This document shows, in pieces, positions 25,200-35,009 of a DNA stretch of 64,000 bases (position 1 is its first letter; the number at the start of each line of letters is the position of its first letter). This DNA comes from Lacticaseibacillus zeae DSM 20178 = KCTC 3804. GTDB taxonomy: Bacteria; Bacillota; Bacilli; Lactobacillales; Lactobacillaceae. Location: positions 1-64,000 of the forward strand of contig NZ_BACQ01000012.1 in the NCBI RefSeq assembly GCF_000260435.1, given 5' to 3'. Made by a program: the position numbers and the translations under genes. A model generated the notes under the pieces. It searched no databases, had not been told where the DNA came from, and was given only the letters and a program-made list of their open reading frames with translations.

Positions 25200-27092
25200 T
25201 CATACATATTGATCCAGCTCGGCGAACCGGTCAAACTTCTGGTCAATCGTCTGGTTGATTTTGTCAATCTTTGCCTGAAGATCACCTAACTTAACGTAAT
25301 CTTCGCCGTTGACATCGGCCATTTCCGCCTTCACTTTGGCCAAGCGCTCGTCAAGTTCATCGAGTTCTTGTTGGAGTTTATCATACTCTATTTTTTCAGC
25401 GTATGTGAGTTTCGACTTCGCTTTCGGCGTAACTTTTTCCGGTTCCGGTTTCGTTGCGACAGGCTTAGCTTTGGGCGTCGCCGGTTGCGCGGCTTGCTTA
25501 GCCAGGTAATCGGAAAATTCGCCAACAGCACGGTCAATCTGGCCGTTGCCATTGAAGATCAGCAGCTGATCGGCCACTTTATCAAGAAAATAGCGATCAT
25601 GCGATACGGTGATCACGGTGCCGGGAAAATGATCCAGATAATCTTCCAAAACGGTTAACGTCGCAATATCCAAATCGTTCGTCGGTTCATCCAAAAGCAA
25701 AACATTCGGTTGCCGCATGAGCACCTGCAACAGATACAGCCGCCGCTTTTCGCCGCCGGAAAGTCGCCCGATTAACGTGCCGTGCATACTGCGTGGAAAC
25801 AGAAACTGCTCCAGCATCTGAGTCACCGATACCCGTTGACCATCTGCCTGGACGACTTCTTCGCCAACTTCCTGGAGATAGGTAATGATCCGTTTATTTG
25901 GATCGAGATCGGCATTCATCTGGGTGTAATACCCCAACTGAACCGTTTCTCCTAACGAAATCGTGCCGCTGTCCAGCTTCTGCTTGCCGGCAATAATGTT
26001 TAACAAGGTTGACTTACCGGCGCCATTTTGCCCGGTAATGCCGATTCGGGTTCCCGGCTGAACCAACCAGTTAAAATCGTTTAATATGACCTGATGACCA
26101 AAACTCAGATTGGCGTGATTCATCTCAATTACTTTCTTGCCAAGCCGGGCACTGGCAATCTGGATCGGATCCAACTGTTGATCTGGCGCGGGGGCATCGT
26201 CTTTGGCTGCTTGCAGTTCTTTGAATCGATTGATGCGCGCCTGTTGCTTGGTTGACCGTGCCTGGGCGCCCGCGTGCATCCAGGCAAGCTCCTGGCGATA
26301 AAGCTGGGCCTGTTTGTGGTTAGCCGATTTTTCGGCCTCCAGTTGATCAGCCTTTTTGGCGACATATGCCTGATAGTTGCCTTGATACTGGAAAAGTCGG
26401 CCGCGATCCAACTCAAAAATGCGATTGGTGACGCGATCCAAAAAATAGCGATCGTGGGTGACCACAATTAAGGCGCCGCGATAATTGCTTAAATATTTTT
26501 CGAGCCAAGCGATGGAATCAAAGTCAAGATGGTTCGTCGGCTCATCCAGTAGCAAGAGATCAGGTGATTCAATCAAAACCTGCGCCAGTCCTACCCGCTT
26601 TTGCTGCCCGCCGGAGAGGCTACCGACCCGAGCCGACAAGTCATCAATATGCAGCTGTGTCAGAATCGTCTTAATATCGGTTTCGGCCGACCATGCGTCT
26701 TCTTGGGTCATTCGGGCATCGGCTTTGGTGTAGGCATCGGTTTTCGCCTGATTCAGTGGATCCTTGGTGTAGGCAGCCAATGCCCGTTCATACTGCCGAA
26801 TAGCCTGAAAAACCGGCGAATCACCGCGATAAATGGCATCCATAATCGGCAGCTCAGGATCAAGATCAGGTACTTGGGCCAGGTAGCTGATGCGATAATT
26901 CTTCGGCGTTTTAACCGTGCCGGCGTCTAATGCTTCCAGCCCAGCCAAGGCGCGAATCAGCGTGGTCTTTCCGGTACCGTTCACCCCGATCAACCCGATG
27001 CGTTCGCCTTCATTGATTAAAAAATCGATTTGTTTGAATAATTGCTTGTCACCGTATGCCTTGCTCAGGCCTTCTGCTGTTAGCGTCTGCAT
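25200..27092 (-). CDS. ABC-F family ATPase (Uup-like)
   Basis: This 630 aa protein has two ABC ATPase cassettes without membrane domains, the layout of ABC-F proteins that act on ribosomes. Walker A motifs are GVNGTGKTT (N-terminal) and GQNGAGKST (C-terminal). Signatures are LSGGQQKR and LSGGEKRR, and Walker B motifs are LLLLDEPTNHLD and VLLLDEPTNDLD. A P-site linker of about 80 residues lies between. The Lys/Pro-rich segment and coiled coil at the C-terminus (from about residue 545) point to the Uup branch. The start is the ATG at 27092, which gives MQTLTAEGLSKAYGDK. It lies just upstream of thyA. Confidence 0.93.
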   Translation of the reverse strand: MQTLTAEGLSKAYGDKQLFKQIDFLINEGERIGLIGVNGTGKTTLIRALAGLEALDAGTVKTPKNYRISYLAQVPDLDPELPIMDAIYRGDSPVFQAIRQYERALAAYTKDPLNQAKTDAYTKADARMTQEDAWSAETDIKTILTQLHIDDLSARVGSLSGGQQKRVGLAQVLIESPDLLLLDEPTNHLDFDSIAWLEKYLSNYRGALIVVTHDRYFLDRVTNRIFELDRGRLFQYQGNYQAYVAKKADQLEAEKSANHKQAQLYRQELAWMHAGAQARSTKQQARINRFKELQAAKDDAPAPDQQLDPIQIASARLGKKVIEMNHANLSFGHQVILNDFNWLVQPGTRIGITGQNGAGKSTLLNIIAGKQKLDSGTISLGETVQLGYYTQMNADLDPNKRIITYLQEVGEEVVQADGQRVSVTQMLEQFLFPRSMHGTLIGRLSGGEKRRLYLLQVLMRQPNVLLLDEPTNDLDIATLTVLEDYLDHFPGTVITVSHDRYFLDKVADQLLIFNGNGQIDRAVGEFSDYLAKQAAQPATPKAKPVATKPEPEKVTPKAKSKLTYAEKIEYDKLQQELDELDERLAKVKAEMADVNGEDYVKLGDLQAKIDKINQTIDQKFDRFAELDQYV

Positions 27093-27187
27093 GTTGTCCC
27101 TCATTTCCCTTGTATCGTTGTCCATCTTAGCAAGAAGCAAGGCACAAGAAAAGGCCGACCCACTTGTCGACCTGCCTGTTTGCTGCC

Positions 27188-27643
27188 TTAAATCCGCGGG
27201 TATTCGTCGTCCACGGTATGTTGGGCATCGATAACGATGTAAAGATGACCATTCTTGGCTAGCTTGCTGGTTTGATATTCATTATCAAGCCCACTTGGAT
27301 CTTTTTGCTTAAACGGGAAGTAAATTTGAACCTGCTTCTTGGCTTCTTCGTCAAACACCAAGTCCATCTTCTCGATGTCCTGGTATTTCGTGGCACGGCC
27401 AAACATCCCCATTTCAAGTGAACCGGTGTTGATGTCGCTTGATTTGACATGATCGGCTTCCGGCAAAATTTCAACCTTGAAGCTCTTGCAAGGATGAATT
27501 TCCTGAATCTGGCCGCCGTGAATCCGCCCATAGCTGGTGGTTACCCGGCTGATCCAGACATCGGCCAGCTCATCATGCTGGACCGTCCATTCATCACCAT
27601 TACGAAAATGAAAAACCAATTGTTCAAAAACATGTTCTGCCAT
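27188..27643 (-). CDS. Conserved hypothetical protein
   Basis: I do not recognise a named family for this 151 aa soluble protein. It is rich in aromatic and acidic residues and has predicted strands (FEQLVFHFRNGDEW, KSFKVEILPEADH, KQVQIYFPFKQ, HLYIVIDAQH). The GGGGGATTTC site before the ATG is good. It lies between cca and the ABC-F gene, all on the minus strand, and is probably a real and conserved gene given its clean start. DUF1149 was considered and could not be supported. Confidence 0.7.
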   Translation of the reverse strand: MAEHVFEQLVFHFRNGDEWTVQHDELADVWISRVTTSYGRIHGGQIQEIHPCKSFKVEILPEADHVKSSDINTGSLEMGMFGRATKYQDIEKMDLVFDEEAKKQVQIYFPFKQKDPSGLDNEYQTSKLAKNGHLYIVIDAQHTVDDEYPRI

Positions 27644-27768
27644 TAGAAATCCCCCTTCACGATCACACCAGCATCAAGATTGGCCAGAAACTTTTGGGAA
27701 GCCTTGCGACCATGCATTGATCCTGATGTGACGTTGTTGTATGTGCTTACATGCTCATCATAACACAC

Positions 27769-28964
27769 TCACTGCCGTTCTCGAGACATTTCAATTGCTG
27801 CAGGCAACAACTTTTTGGGATCATTGGGCAAAACACCGACCACAACCTGTGATTCAACCTGATGCAGCAATTTTCCCATTTCGGGGCCGGGACGAACACC
27901 GGCTGTGATTAAATCACGCCCGGTCAGTGCTAGCTCCTTTTTGGCGTGAATTGGCAGCCGGGCATATGCTGCTGCCAGCGCCTGTCGATCAAAGTTCGGT
28001 TCCAGTAAGGCGGCCACTTCACCAGCAACTGCCACAGCCCGGGAGCCGGCAGTATACAAATCCCAGGGAGTCGGCGTCGATATTTTGGCCAGCAGCGTCA
28101 CCGTCTGACTGACTAGGTCAATTAAGTCGTTAGATTGCTTCCAGGCTTTTAAGGTTGGTTTCGGATCTAGCTTGAGCATAAAAAGCAGCGTGCTCCAACC
28201 GCTGGCAATGCCGCTAAAAGGGGTGTCCGGCAGCTCGCTAAAGTGCCATAAAGCCGTCCTCTGGCGAGCCAGTGCCGGGGCATACGCGAACAATCCGGTC
28301 GTCACAAAGTCTTGAATACCAAACCGCCGATCAATCCCGATCAACAGCCGATTAAACTCGGCCGCAATCCGTTCAACCGAAATGTGCTTTAGCAACGGAG
28401 CATTTGCCGTAATCGCTTCTTTGGTCGCCGGCTCAATGTGAAAACCCAGCTGACTTTCAAACCGGACGGCGCGCATCATCCGCAGCGCATCCTCGTGAAA
28501 ACGCTCGTGCGGATCACCAACTGCCCGCAACTGGTGCTTTTTCAAATCAGTCAGTCCGTCGAATAAATCAATAATCGTGCCGTCATGGCGAACTGCCAAA
28601 GCATTAATCGTAAAATCCCGGCGCTTGAGATCTTCTGCCAACGAACGGACAAATGTCACGTGATCCGGCCGCCGAAAATCCTGATACCGTGACTCGGTCC
28701 GAAATGTGGTAACTTCGTATCCCGTCCCATGGTCCAACACCATCACGGTTCCGTGCTCGATACCGGTATCGACGGTGCGCTTAAAAATGCGCTTAATCTC
28801 CTCCGGGTAAGCTGAACTGGCAATGTCGACATCATGGATCGGCAGCCCTAACAACGCATCGCGCACACTGCCACCGACAAAATAGGCTTCATAACCGGCT
28901 GCTTCAATTTTTTTAAAATAGGAATTGCCGCTTGAAAATCAGGCTGCTTTAAATCTAACTGCAT
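27769..28964 (-). CDS. cca: CCA-adding tRNA nucleotidyltransferase, frameshifted in an A7 run
   Basis: Cca adds CCA to tRNA 3' ends. Read from the ATG at 28964, which has AAAAGGAG 8 nt upstream, the gene starts [19 protein letters not shown]. It then leaves the frame at a run of seven A (minus strand, about 28911-28917). One added base restores [20 protein letters not shown], with the catalytic GGSVRD and the HDVDIA Asp pair. The total is then 398 aa, the usual length for the family. The remainder is intact: [11 protein letters not shown]-like [10 protein letters not shown], the [14 protein letters not shown] motif and a helical C-terminus. An in-frame GTG at 28866 would give a 365 aa protein lacking GGS. 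See findings. Confidence 0.93.
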
Positions 28965-29065
28965 TTACGCTACTCCTTTTGTTTTGGTGTTGACCTCACC
29001 TCAAAAACACCACAAGATAAGATTTCTGTTAGAATGAGCTTAAATTCTTTTTTGGGAGGCACCTT

Positions 29066-29944
29066 ATGTCACGCAACATGCGGATTTGTCTGGATCTTTT
29101 GATGATTGTTCTCGGTTGTGCTTTATACGGATTTGGCTTGGTCTATATTAACATTGCCAACCACCTGGCAGAAGGCGGCGTCACGGGGATTACGCTGCTG
29201 ATTCGTTACTGGTGGCACTTGGACCCGGCTTATAGCACGGTACTGCTTAATATCCCGCTTCTCATCGTGGGTTATAAGTTTCTGGGAAAACGGGCGCTGG
29301 CATATACGATTTTCGGAACGTTAATGTTATCGGCATGGCTATGGATCTGGCAACGGGTCCCACTGAGCATCGACATTCATCATGATTTATTCATTTCCGG
29401 GGTACTGGCCGGTCTTTTTGGCGGTTTTGGCAGCGGCTTGATTTACCGCCACGGCGGCACAACTGGCGGCACCGATGTTGTGGCCAGAATTGTCGAGCAA
29501 CAAACGGGGGTGCCGATGGGGCGGACACTGCTCATTTTTGATGCAATCGTTTTGACCATTTCGCTGACTTATTTGAACCTTGAATTGATGATGTACACAC
29601 TGCTGGGTGCCTACGTCTTTTCCCGCATCGTCAACTTTACGCTGGATGGCGCATATGCAGCCAAAGGTGTGCTGATCGTTTCGGACCACAGCCAGGCAAT
29701 TGCCACGGCGATTATGAATGATCTTGAACGCGGCACCACCTTTTTGCACGCGGAAGGTGGATTTGCGCATGATCGCAAGCAAGTCGTTTACGCGGTTGTC
29801 GCCTCAACGGAAATCGCCTATACGAAACGGTTGATCGAAGCCATCGATCCCCACGCCTTCATCAGCATTCTGGATGTCCACGAAGCATTAGGCGAAGGCT
29901 TCACTTACCAGAAGAAACGGCGACGACTTTTGTTCGGCCACTAA
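29066..29944 (+). CDS. YitT family membrane protein (DUF161/DUF2179)
   Basis: This 292 aa protein has about five to six transmembrane segments in its first 200 residues. The typical YitT repeat motifs EGGVTGITLL and YRHGGTTGGTDVVARIV are present. A soluble C-terminal DUF2179 domain follows (GTTFLHAEGGFAHDRKQVVYAVV). The transported substrate is unknown. GGGAGGC lies 5 nt before the ATG. Its end meets the end of the convergent TPR gene with only 11 nt between. Confidence 0.9.
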   Translation: MSRNMRICLDLLMIVLGCALYGFGLVYINIANHLAEGGVTGITLLIRYWWHLDPAYSTVLLNIPLLIVGYKFLGKRALAYTIFGTLMLSAWLWIWQRVPLSIDIHHDLFISGVLAGLFGGFGSGLIYRHGGTTGGTDVVARIVEQQTGVPMGRTLLIFDAIVLTISLTYLNLELMMYTLLGAYVFSRIVNFTLDGAYAAKGVLIVSDHSQAIATAIMNDLERGTTFLHAEGGFAHDRKQVVYAVVASTEIAYTKRLIEAIDPHAFISILDVHEALGEGFTYQKKRRRLLFGH

Positions 29945-29955
29945 TCCCTCGCACT

Positions 29956-31224
29956 TTAATCCGCCTCATCATTGAGTTCATCTAACCGCATTTGCATGTC
30001 ATCATCGGTCGGCACCAATTTCAGGTAACGAACCAAAGCAGCTTTGAGTTCGGCGCGGGCACCGGTTGACTGGAAGAAATCAATCAGATCATGAAGAAAG
30101 TCTGGCGAATCCTGGAAGCGATTGAACGCTAACAGGTAATTCTCTCGGGCTTTTTTAACATCATCTAGCCGATCATAACTTTTAGCCATGTTCCAGTAAA
30201 TCTGCGGGTCGACATCACCGCTGCGATCAATCTGGCTAAGAAAATCGATATTCTCCTGATCACGTTCCTGCTGAACCAGAAAATTACTCCAGGCCAACAT
30301 ATTGCCTTGATCTTCCGGATCGATTTTCAGTGCTTTTTGTAAATAATTTTCGGCTAAATCGGGATTATCTTCACTAAGCGCTAGTTTGCCGCCTAACGCG
30401 TATAAGTCGGGGTTCGTGTTATCCACCATAACCCCCGCTTGAACGGTGTCTAAGGCCTTATCAGGCTGATTCTGGGCCTCATACGCACGTGCCAACGGTA
30501 AATAAGCATTGGCATAACTTGGATCGGTGTCAATTACCGCCTGTAAGTTGGTAATGGCCTTGGCCGGATCATCCAACTGCAAATACAAACCGCCAAGTTC
30601 AAATCGGCCATTGAGATCCAATGCATCCACACCGACATCCTCATAAGCAGCCACTGCGTCTTCATACTGGCCGGTTTGCGCCAGACTGGCCGCCAGCCGT
30701 GCTTCAATGTTAACCCCGGCAAGTTCCTTGGTTCCGCCCGCAAGAAGCTCGTTGTACGCCGCAATTGCCTGAGGAAAATGGCCCCAGTCAAAATAAAACT
30801 CACCAAGCGCAAATGTTACGACCGGCTCTTTGGGCGCCAGTTTCTTGGCTTCCAATAACTTCTGCTCACTAACTTCATACAACCCCAGTGTCTGATAAAC
30901 ATCGGCGGCGCTTACCAGACTTTGGACATAAGCCGGATCGCCTGGCTGAATGCGACTCAGATAGTTCAGTGCGGCATCTGTATCGCCATCAGAAACCGCA
31001 ATATCGGCTAAAGCAGTGGCCAAGTCGCCTTGATCTGGATAACGACCTAACAGGCCTTGATACAGCCGCTTAGCCTGACCATTGAAGCCCATAGCGTAAA
31101 GTTCTTCAGCTAGATTATATTGGGTTTCGTCGTCATCATGCTTCAAAACCTGCGTAAAAAGTTGCCGCGCCGTTTCCATCTGACCTGCTTCAAGTGCATC
31201 AAGCATTTTTTGTGCGTAACTCAT
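29956..31224 (-). CDS. Tetratricopeptide repeat protein
   Basis: This 422 aa soluble protein consists mostly of TPR-like helix pairs. Clear repeats occur near residues 70-100 (DTDAALNYLSRIQPGDPAY), 140-170 (FPQAIAAYNELL), 205-240 (DPAKAITNLQAVIDTDPSYANAY) and 275-305 (PDLAENYLQKALKIDPED). It is acidic overall. TPR proteins act as scaffolds; no partner can be named. Similar proteins follow hup in related lactobacilli, as I recall. The ATG at 31224 lies 57 nt from the hairpin repeat block. Confidence 0.88.
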   Translation of the reverse strand: MSYAQKMLDALEAGQMETARQLFTQVLKHDDDETQYNLAEELYAMGFNGQAKRLYQGLLGRYPDQGDLATALADIAVSDGDTDAALNYLSRIQPGDPAYVQSLVSAADVYQTLGLYEVSEQKLLEAKKLAPKEPVVTFALGEFYFDWGHFPQAIAAYNELLAGGTKELAGVNIEARLAASLAQTGQYEDAVAAYEDVGVDALDLNGRFELGGLYLQLDDPAKAITNLQAVIDTDPSYANAYLPLARAYEAQNQPDKALDTVQAGVMVDNTNPDLYALGGKLALSEDNPDLAENYLQKALKIDPEDQGNMLAWSNFLVQQERDQENIDFLSQIDRSGDVDPQIYWNMAKSYDRLDDVKKARENYLLAFNRFQDSPDFLHDLIDFFQSTGARAELKAALVRYLKLVPTDDDMQMRLDELNDEAD

Positions 31225-31280
31225 AGCTGCCTCCGTATCTGAAAAGCCAAAATAAATTCCATATGCATAAGTTTAACATG

Positions 31281-31400
31281 TGTGAGCGTGAACCGGCGCG
31301 GGAGAAGCCGGAGTGTAAGTGGCCTTGGGCGTGATGGCGGGTTTTGCCATTGCGACCAAGGTCCTTACACGCAGGCTTCTGCGCCGGTGAACGCGTTAAT
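31281..31400. repeat. Intergenic hairpin repeat, copy C1
   Basis: This copy is in the opposite orientation to the other three loci. Paired arms are AGAAGCC/GGCTTCT, GTGTAAG/CTTACAC and CCTTGG/CCAAGG, around a GATGGCG...GCCATTGC core. It begins TGTGAGCGTGAACCGGCGC and ends GGTGAACGCGTTAAT. Confidence 0.85.
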
Positions 31401-31522
31401 GTGAGCGTGAACCGGCGTGCTTAGAAGTCAGCGTGTAAGTGGCCTTAGCGTGATGGCCCGGGCTTAGGTCATTGCGACTAAGGTCCTTACACGTAGACTT
31501 CTGCGCCAGTGAACGCGTTAAT
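31401..31522. repeat. Intergenic hairpin repeat, copy C2
   Basis: It is a direct tandem copy of C1. Paired arms have changed together: AGAAGTC/GACTTCT and CCTTAG/CTAAGG replace AGAAGCC/GGCTTCT and CCTTGG/CCAAGG. GTGTAAG/CTTACAC is kept. The core is GATGGCC...GGTCATTGC. Confidence 0.85.
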
Positions 31523-31585
31523 GTGGGCGTGAACCGGTACTTGAGCCAGTAACCACATCATGACCTTATCACAGCCAAAACGCGC

Positions 31586-31615
31586 AAAAACCGAGTCCGC
31601 TAAGACTCGGTTTTT
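31586..31615 (-). terminator. hup terminator
   Basis: AAAAACCGAGTC pairs with GACTCGGTTTTT around a 6-nt loop; the T run serves the minus strand. Confidence 0.9.
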
Positions 31616-31649
31616 GGTGGTACTTTAACAGTTGACTCAATTGAACCGT

Positions 31650-31925
31650 TTATTTAACGGCATCCTTGAGTGCTTTACCAGGCTTGAATGCTGGTACTTT
31701 AGATGCTGGGATCTTGATCTCGGCACCGGTTTGTGGGTTGCGACCCTTACGAGCAGCACGCTCACGAACTTCGAAGTTACCAAAGCCGATTAATTGAACC
31801 TTGTCACCCTTAGAAAGGGAATCCTGGATAGAACCGAAAACTGCATCAACAGCTGCGGTTGCGTCCTTCTTGGTCAAACCGGTTGCAGTTGCAACGCTTT
31901 CGATCAATTCTGCTTTGTTTGCCAT
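31650..31925 (-). CDS. hup: DNA-binding protein HU
   Basis: HU is the abundant dimeric nucleoid protein that bends DNA. The 91 aa protein is [20 protein letters not shown] and onwards, with the DNA-clasping arm [17 protein letters not shown] containing the intercalating Pro in RNPQTG. The ATG at 31925 lies 7 nt after GGAGG; longer in-frame extensions are not family-like. It is monocistronic with its own terminator and a structured leader, fitting a highly expressed gene. Confidence 0.98.
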   Translation of the reverse strand: MANKAELIESVATATGLTKKDATAAVDAVFGSIQDSLSKGDKVQLIGFGNFEVRERAARKGRNPQTGAEIKIPASKVPAFKPGKALKDAVK

Positions 31926-31950
31926 GAACATTTCACCTCCATAATTGATT

Positions 31951-31999
31951 AGGTGCGTGAACACCTAAACATGTTCATTCCTGACCGCTCAGGAATGAA
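31951..31999 (-). promoter_or_regulatory. Two hairpins in the hup leader
   Basis: Upstream of the hup ribosome binding site lie AGGTG/CACCT (31951-31966) and a perfect 11-bp stem TTCATTCCTGA/TCAGGAATGAA with a four-base loop (31974-31999). No T run follows, so these are not classical terminators. They may stabilise the mRNA 5' end or control translation. Confidence 0.5.
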
Positions 32000-32158
32000 G
32001 AAACAATGATAATTATGTATCACCATTTCAGGTTTAAACATAGCATAGCAAGCCCGCCGTGACAAGGTTTTTGCCAAAATTTTTGTCCGAAAATCGCGGA
32101 TTGGTTATCGAAAATCTCGATTTATTGAATGAAAAGTCATTATCCAACATTGTAAAAT

Positions 32159-33466
32159 TTATTTACGTTGACGGGCAATGACGTGAATCGGCGTTCCACT
32201 AAAATCAAATGCTTGACGCAACTGGTTTATGAGAAAACGCTCGTAAGAAAAGTGCAATAAATCAGGATCATTCACGAAAACCACGAAAGTTGGCGGTTTG
32301 ACGGCCACTTGGGTCATATAATAAATTCGCAAGCGTTTCCCATTAACTGTCGGTGTTGGTGTGACAGTAATGGCATCCATCAAGACATCATTCAACACAC
32401 TACTCTGAATTCGGCGGGTTTGGTTTTCTGAAACCTCGACGATCATTGCTGGCAAGCTCTGTAAACGCTGTTTGGTCTTGGCTGAGACAAAAATAATCGG
32501 CGCATAATCCAGATATTGGAATTCCTGACGAATCAAATTCTCAAAGTCTTTCATGGTGTGATTATCTTTTTCGACCGTATCCCATTTATTCACCACGATA
32601 ATAATGCCGCGACCGGCTTCATGAGCATAGCCGGCGACTTTCTTGTCCTGCTCGCGAATGCCTTCTTCCGCATTAATCACAACCAAAACCACGTCCGACC
32701 GGTCAATCGCACGTAAAGCCCGCAGTACGGCGTATTTTTCCGTATTTTCGTAAACCTTGCCGCGTTTACGAATTCCGGCGGTATCAATCATGGTAAATGT
32801 TTCACCATCGGTTTCAAACTTGGTATCAATTGCATCACGGGTGGTGCCTTCAATGGGACTCACGATGACGCGATTTTCGCCCAGAATAGCATTCACCAGC
32901 GATGACTTCCCGACATTCGGGCGGCCAATCAAACTAAACTTGATACTATCGTCTTCAACTGAATTGGCTTCTTTGGGGAACACCGCCAAAACAGCATCCA
33001 AAACATCGCCTAAACCGATGCCATGGGTACCGGAAAGCGGAAACGGTTCGCCAAAGCCTAATGAATAAAAGTCATAGATATCCTGCCGGCGCTCTGGATT
33101 ATCGACTTTGTTGACGGCCAAAACAACCGGCTTTTTCGCTCGATAAAGTATCTGCGCGACCCGTTCATCAGCGTCAGTGACACCTGCTTCGACACTGGTC
33201 AGAAACAGAATCACATCGGCTTCCTCAATGGCAATTTCAGCCTGATCTTTAATTTGGGACAGAAACGGCTCATCGCCGAGATCAATCCCGCCAGTATCGA
33301 TCACCGCGAATTCTTTGCCCAGCCATTCACTTTTTCCGTAAATCCGGTCACGCGTGACGCCTGGCGTATCTTCAACAATCGAAACCCGTTCACCGAGAAT
33401 TCGATTAAAAATAGTTGATTTACCGACGTTGGGCCGACCGACAATGGCAAGTGTTGGTAAAACCAT
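32159..33466 (-). CDS. der: Ribosome biogenesis GTPase Der (EngA)
   Basis: Der is a double GTPase needed for 50S assembly. The 435 aa protein has two tandem G domains, each with GRPNVGKS (residues 9-16 and about 183-190). The G3 motifs are DTGG and DTAG, the G4 motifs NKVD and NKWD. A C-terminal KH-like domain follows. AAAGGAGG lies before the ATG. It sits between rpsA and hup as in many Lactobacillales. Confidence 0.98.
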   Translation of the reverse strand: MVLPTLAIVGRPNVGKSTIFNRILGERVSIVEDTPGVTRDRIYGKSEWLGKEFAVIDTGGIDLGDEPFLSQIKDQAEIAIEEADVILFLTSVEAGVTDADERVAQILYRAKKPVVLAVNKVDNPERRQDIYDFYSLGFGEPFPLSGTHGIGLGDVLDAVLAVFPKEANSVEDDSIKFSLIGRPNVGKSSLVNAILGENRVIVSPIEGTTRDAIDTKFETDGETFTMIDTAGIRKRGKVYENTEKYAVLRALRAIDRSDVVLVVINAEEGIREQDKKVAGYAHEAGRGIIIVVNKWDTVEKDNHTMKDFENLIRQEFQYLDYAPIIFVSAKTKQRLQSLPAMIVEVSENQTRRIQSSVLNDVLMDAITVTPTPTVNGKRLRIYYMTQVAVKPPTFVVFVNDPDLLHFSYERFLINQLRQAFDFSGTPIHVIARQRK

Positions 33467-33565
33467 ATAGTGGCCTCCTTTCTTTGCTGAGGTCTTTTAT
33501 TAGCACTTTTAAAATGTATCGCAACCGATCCGCTAATTTTATGTGCAACAGACCGTTAGCCATAA

Positions 33566-33593
33566 AAAAAGTTGAGCCAAGGCTCAACTTTTT
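33566..33593 (-). terminator. rpsA terminator
   Basis: AAAAAGTTGAGCC and GGCTCAACTTTTT form a nearly perfect palindrome with a two-base centre, followed by a T run on the minus strand. Confidence 0.85.
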
Positions 33594-33607
33594 AAAGGAC
33601 GGAACAA

Positions 33608-34921
33608 TTACTTGTTGTCATCCTGATCATCGTTCTTACCTTTAGCAGCGTCTTTCAACGCATCGCCCAAGATATCGCCGAGTGAGAAGCCGGAATCATC
33701 TTGCTGATACTCAGCAGGAATCGATGTCGACTGATGACGATCATTGCCACGACGCGGACGGGATGAGCGGCGACGTTCGTTGTTGCCGTTGTTATTGCCG
33801 CCTTCGTGCTCTGGCGCTTCGCTGGCGCCTGCCGGACGATCCTGCAATGCTTTGATGGACAATGCCAAGCGGTGTGCGTCAGGGTCAACTGACAGCACTT
33901 TAACCTTCACTTCTTGGCCTTCCTTTAAAACATCTGCTGGCGTTGCAACATGTTCATGTGAAATCTGGGAAATATGAACAAGGCCTTCGACACCAGGGAA
34001 TACTTCGACAAATGCGCCAAATGTCGTCAAACGCTTAACCGTGCCGGTCAAAACTGAGCCAGCCGGTGCTTTTTCTTCAATACTATCCCATGGCTGTGGC
34101 AAGGTTGCCTTGATGGACAAGGAGATCCGATTACGGTCAGGATCAACATTCAAAACCTTAACCTTAATCTCTTGACCAACCTTCAAGACATCGCTTGGCT
34201 TATCAACATGGTCAAATGAAATTTCAGACACATGAACCAAACCATCCACACCGCCGAGATCGACAAAGGCACCAAAGTTGGTCAAACGCGCAACCTTGCC
34301 TTCAACAACATCGCCAGGCTGAATCTTAGCAAAGATTTCTTTGCGTGCTTCAGCTTTGCTTGCTTCAACAATCGCTCGATGCGAAAGAATCAAACGGTTT
34401 TCACTAAGTTCGATTTCAATAATCTTAAATTCGAGTTCTTTGCCTTTATATTGATTGAGATCTTCTACAAAGTGATCTTCAACCATCGATGCCGGAACAA
34501 AGCCACGAACACCGGCATTAACGACCAAGCCGCCTTTAACAACGCTGGTAACAGGTGCCGTGATGGTTTCGCCGGCCTCATATTTAGCCTGGATTTCTTT
34601 CCAAACCTTTTGTGCTTCCAGACGGCGCTTGGACAGCAGGAACTGACCATTTTCTTTATCTTTGTCAACCGTTGAAAGCACAACTAAATCAAGTTTGTCG
34701 CCGACCTTGGCAACATCGTGAATGTCATCGATTGGCTGAGTTGATAACTCTTTGATCGGGACCACGCCTTCGACGCCTGTTCCTTCGATCCCAACGATCA
34801 ATTGTTTATCTTCAACAGCAAGGACATCAGCCTTGACAGTGTCACCAATCTTTACCGTAGTGACACTCTTAAGGGCGTCCGCCATTGTTTCGGTGTTCTC
34901 ATTAACGTTATTATCACTCAT
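33608..34921 (-). CDS. rpsA: 30S ribosomal protein S1
   Basis: The 437 aa protein has four S1 (OB-fold) RNA-binding domains, the short Gram-positive layout. They lie at about 22-95, 105-175, 190-260 and 277-345; the last two carry the canonical GAFVDLGGVDGLVH and GAFVEVFPGVEGLVH motifs. The C-terminal tail (from about 365) is disordered, rich in Gly, Asn and Arg, and ends acidic. GGAGGA lies before the ATG. It follows cmk, the usual order. Confidence 0.96.
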   Translation of the reverse strand: MSDNNVNENTETMADALKSVTTVKIGDTVKADVLAVEDKQLIVGIEGTGVEGVVPIKELSTQPIDDIHDVAKVGDKLDLVVLSTVDKDKENGQFLLSKRRLEAQKVWKEIQAKYEAGETITAPVTSVVKGGLVVNAGVRGFVPASMVEDHFVEDLNQYKGKELEFKIIEIELSENRLILSHRAIVEASKAEARKEIFAKIQPGDVVEGKVARLTNFGAFVDLGGVDGLVHVSEISFDHVDKPSDVLKVGQEIKVKVLNVDPDRNRISLSIKATLPQPWDSIEEKAPAGSVLTGTVKRLTTFGAFVEVFPGVEGLVHISQISHEHVATPADVLKEGQEVKVKVLSVDPDAHRLALSIKALQDRPAGASEAPEHEGGNNNGNNERRRSSRPRRGNDRHQSTSIPAEYQQDDSGFSLGDILGDALKDAAKGKNDDQDDNK

Positions 34922-35009
34922 GCCAAAAAATCCTCCTATGCAGCTGTATACTGGATCTATTGTACTTGAAAACGAAACAAATTACCAGCGCTTATTTCGC
35001 TCTGGTTAA

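Larger units (their letters stand above)
31225..31649. other. hup-TPR intergenic region with tandem hairpin repeats
   Basis: This 425 nt gap contains the hup terminator (31586-31615), two tandem hairpin repeats and the beginning of a third (31523-31540, GTGGGCGTGAACCGG). No gene is visible. The TPR gene promoter should be in the leftmost 55 nt or within the repeat. Confidence 0.7.

Noticed and set aside
27188-27643. Assignment of the hypothetical gene to DUF1149
   Set aside because: The size is near but the sequence does not resemble the DUF1149 proteins I remember; left unassigned.
31281-31522. Tandem repeats that could look like a CRISPR array
   Set aside because: There are only two units of about 120 nt, each a self-pairing hairpin; there are no short direct repeats with unique spacers and no cas genes.
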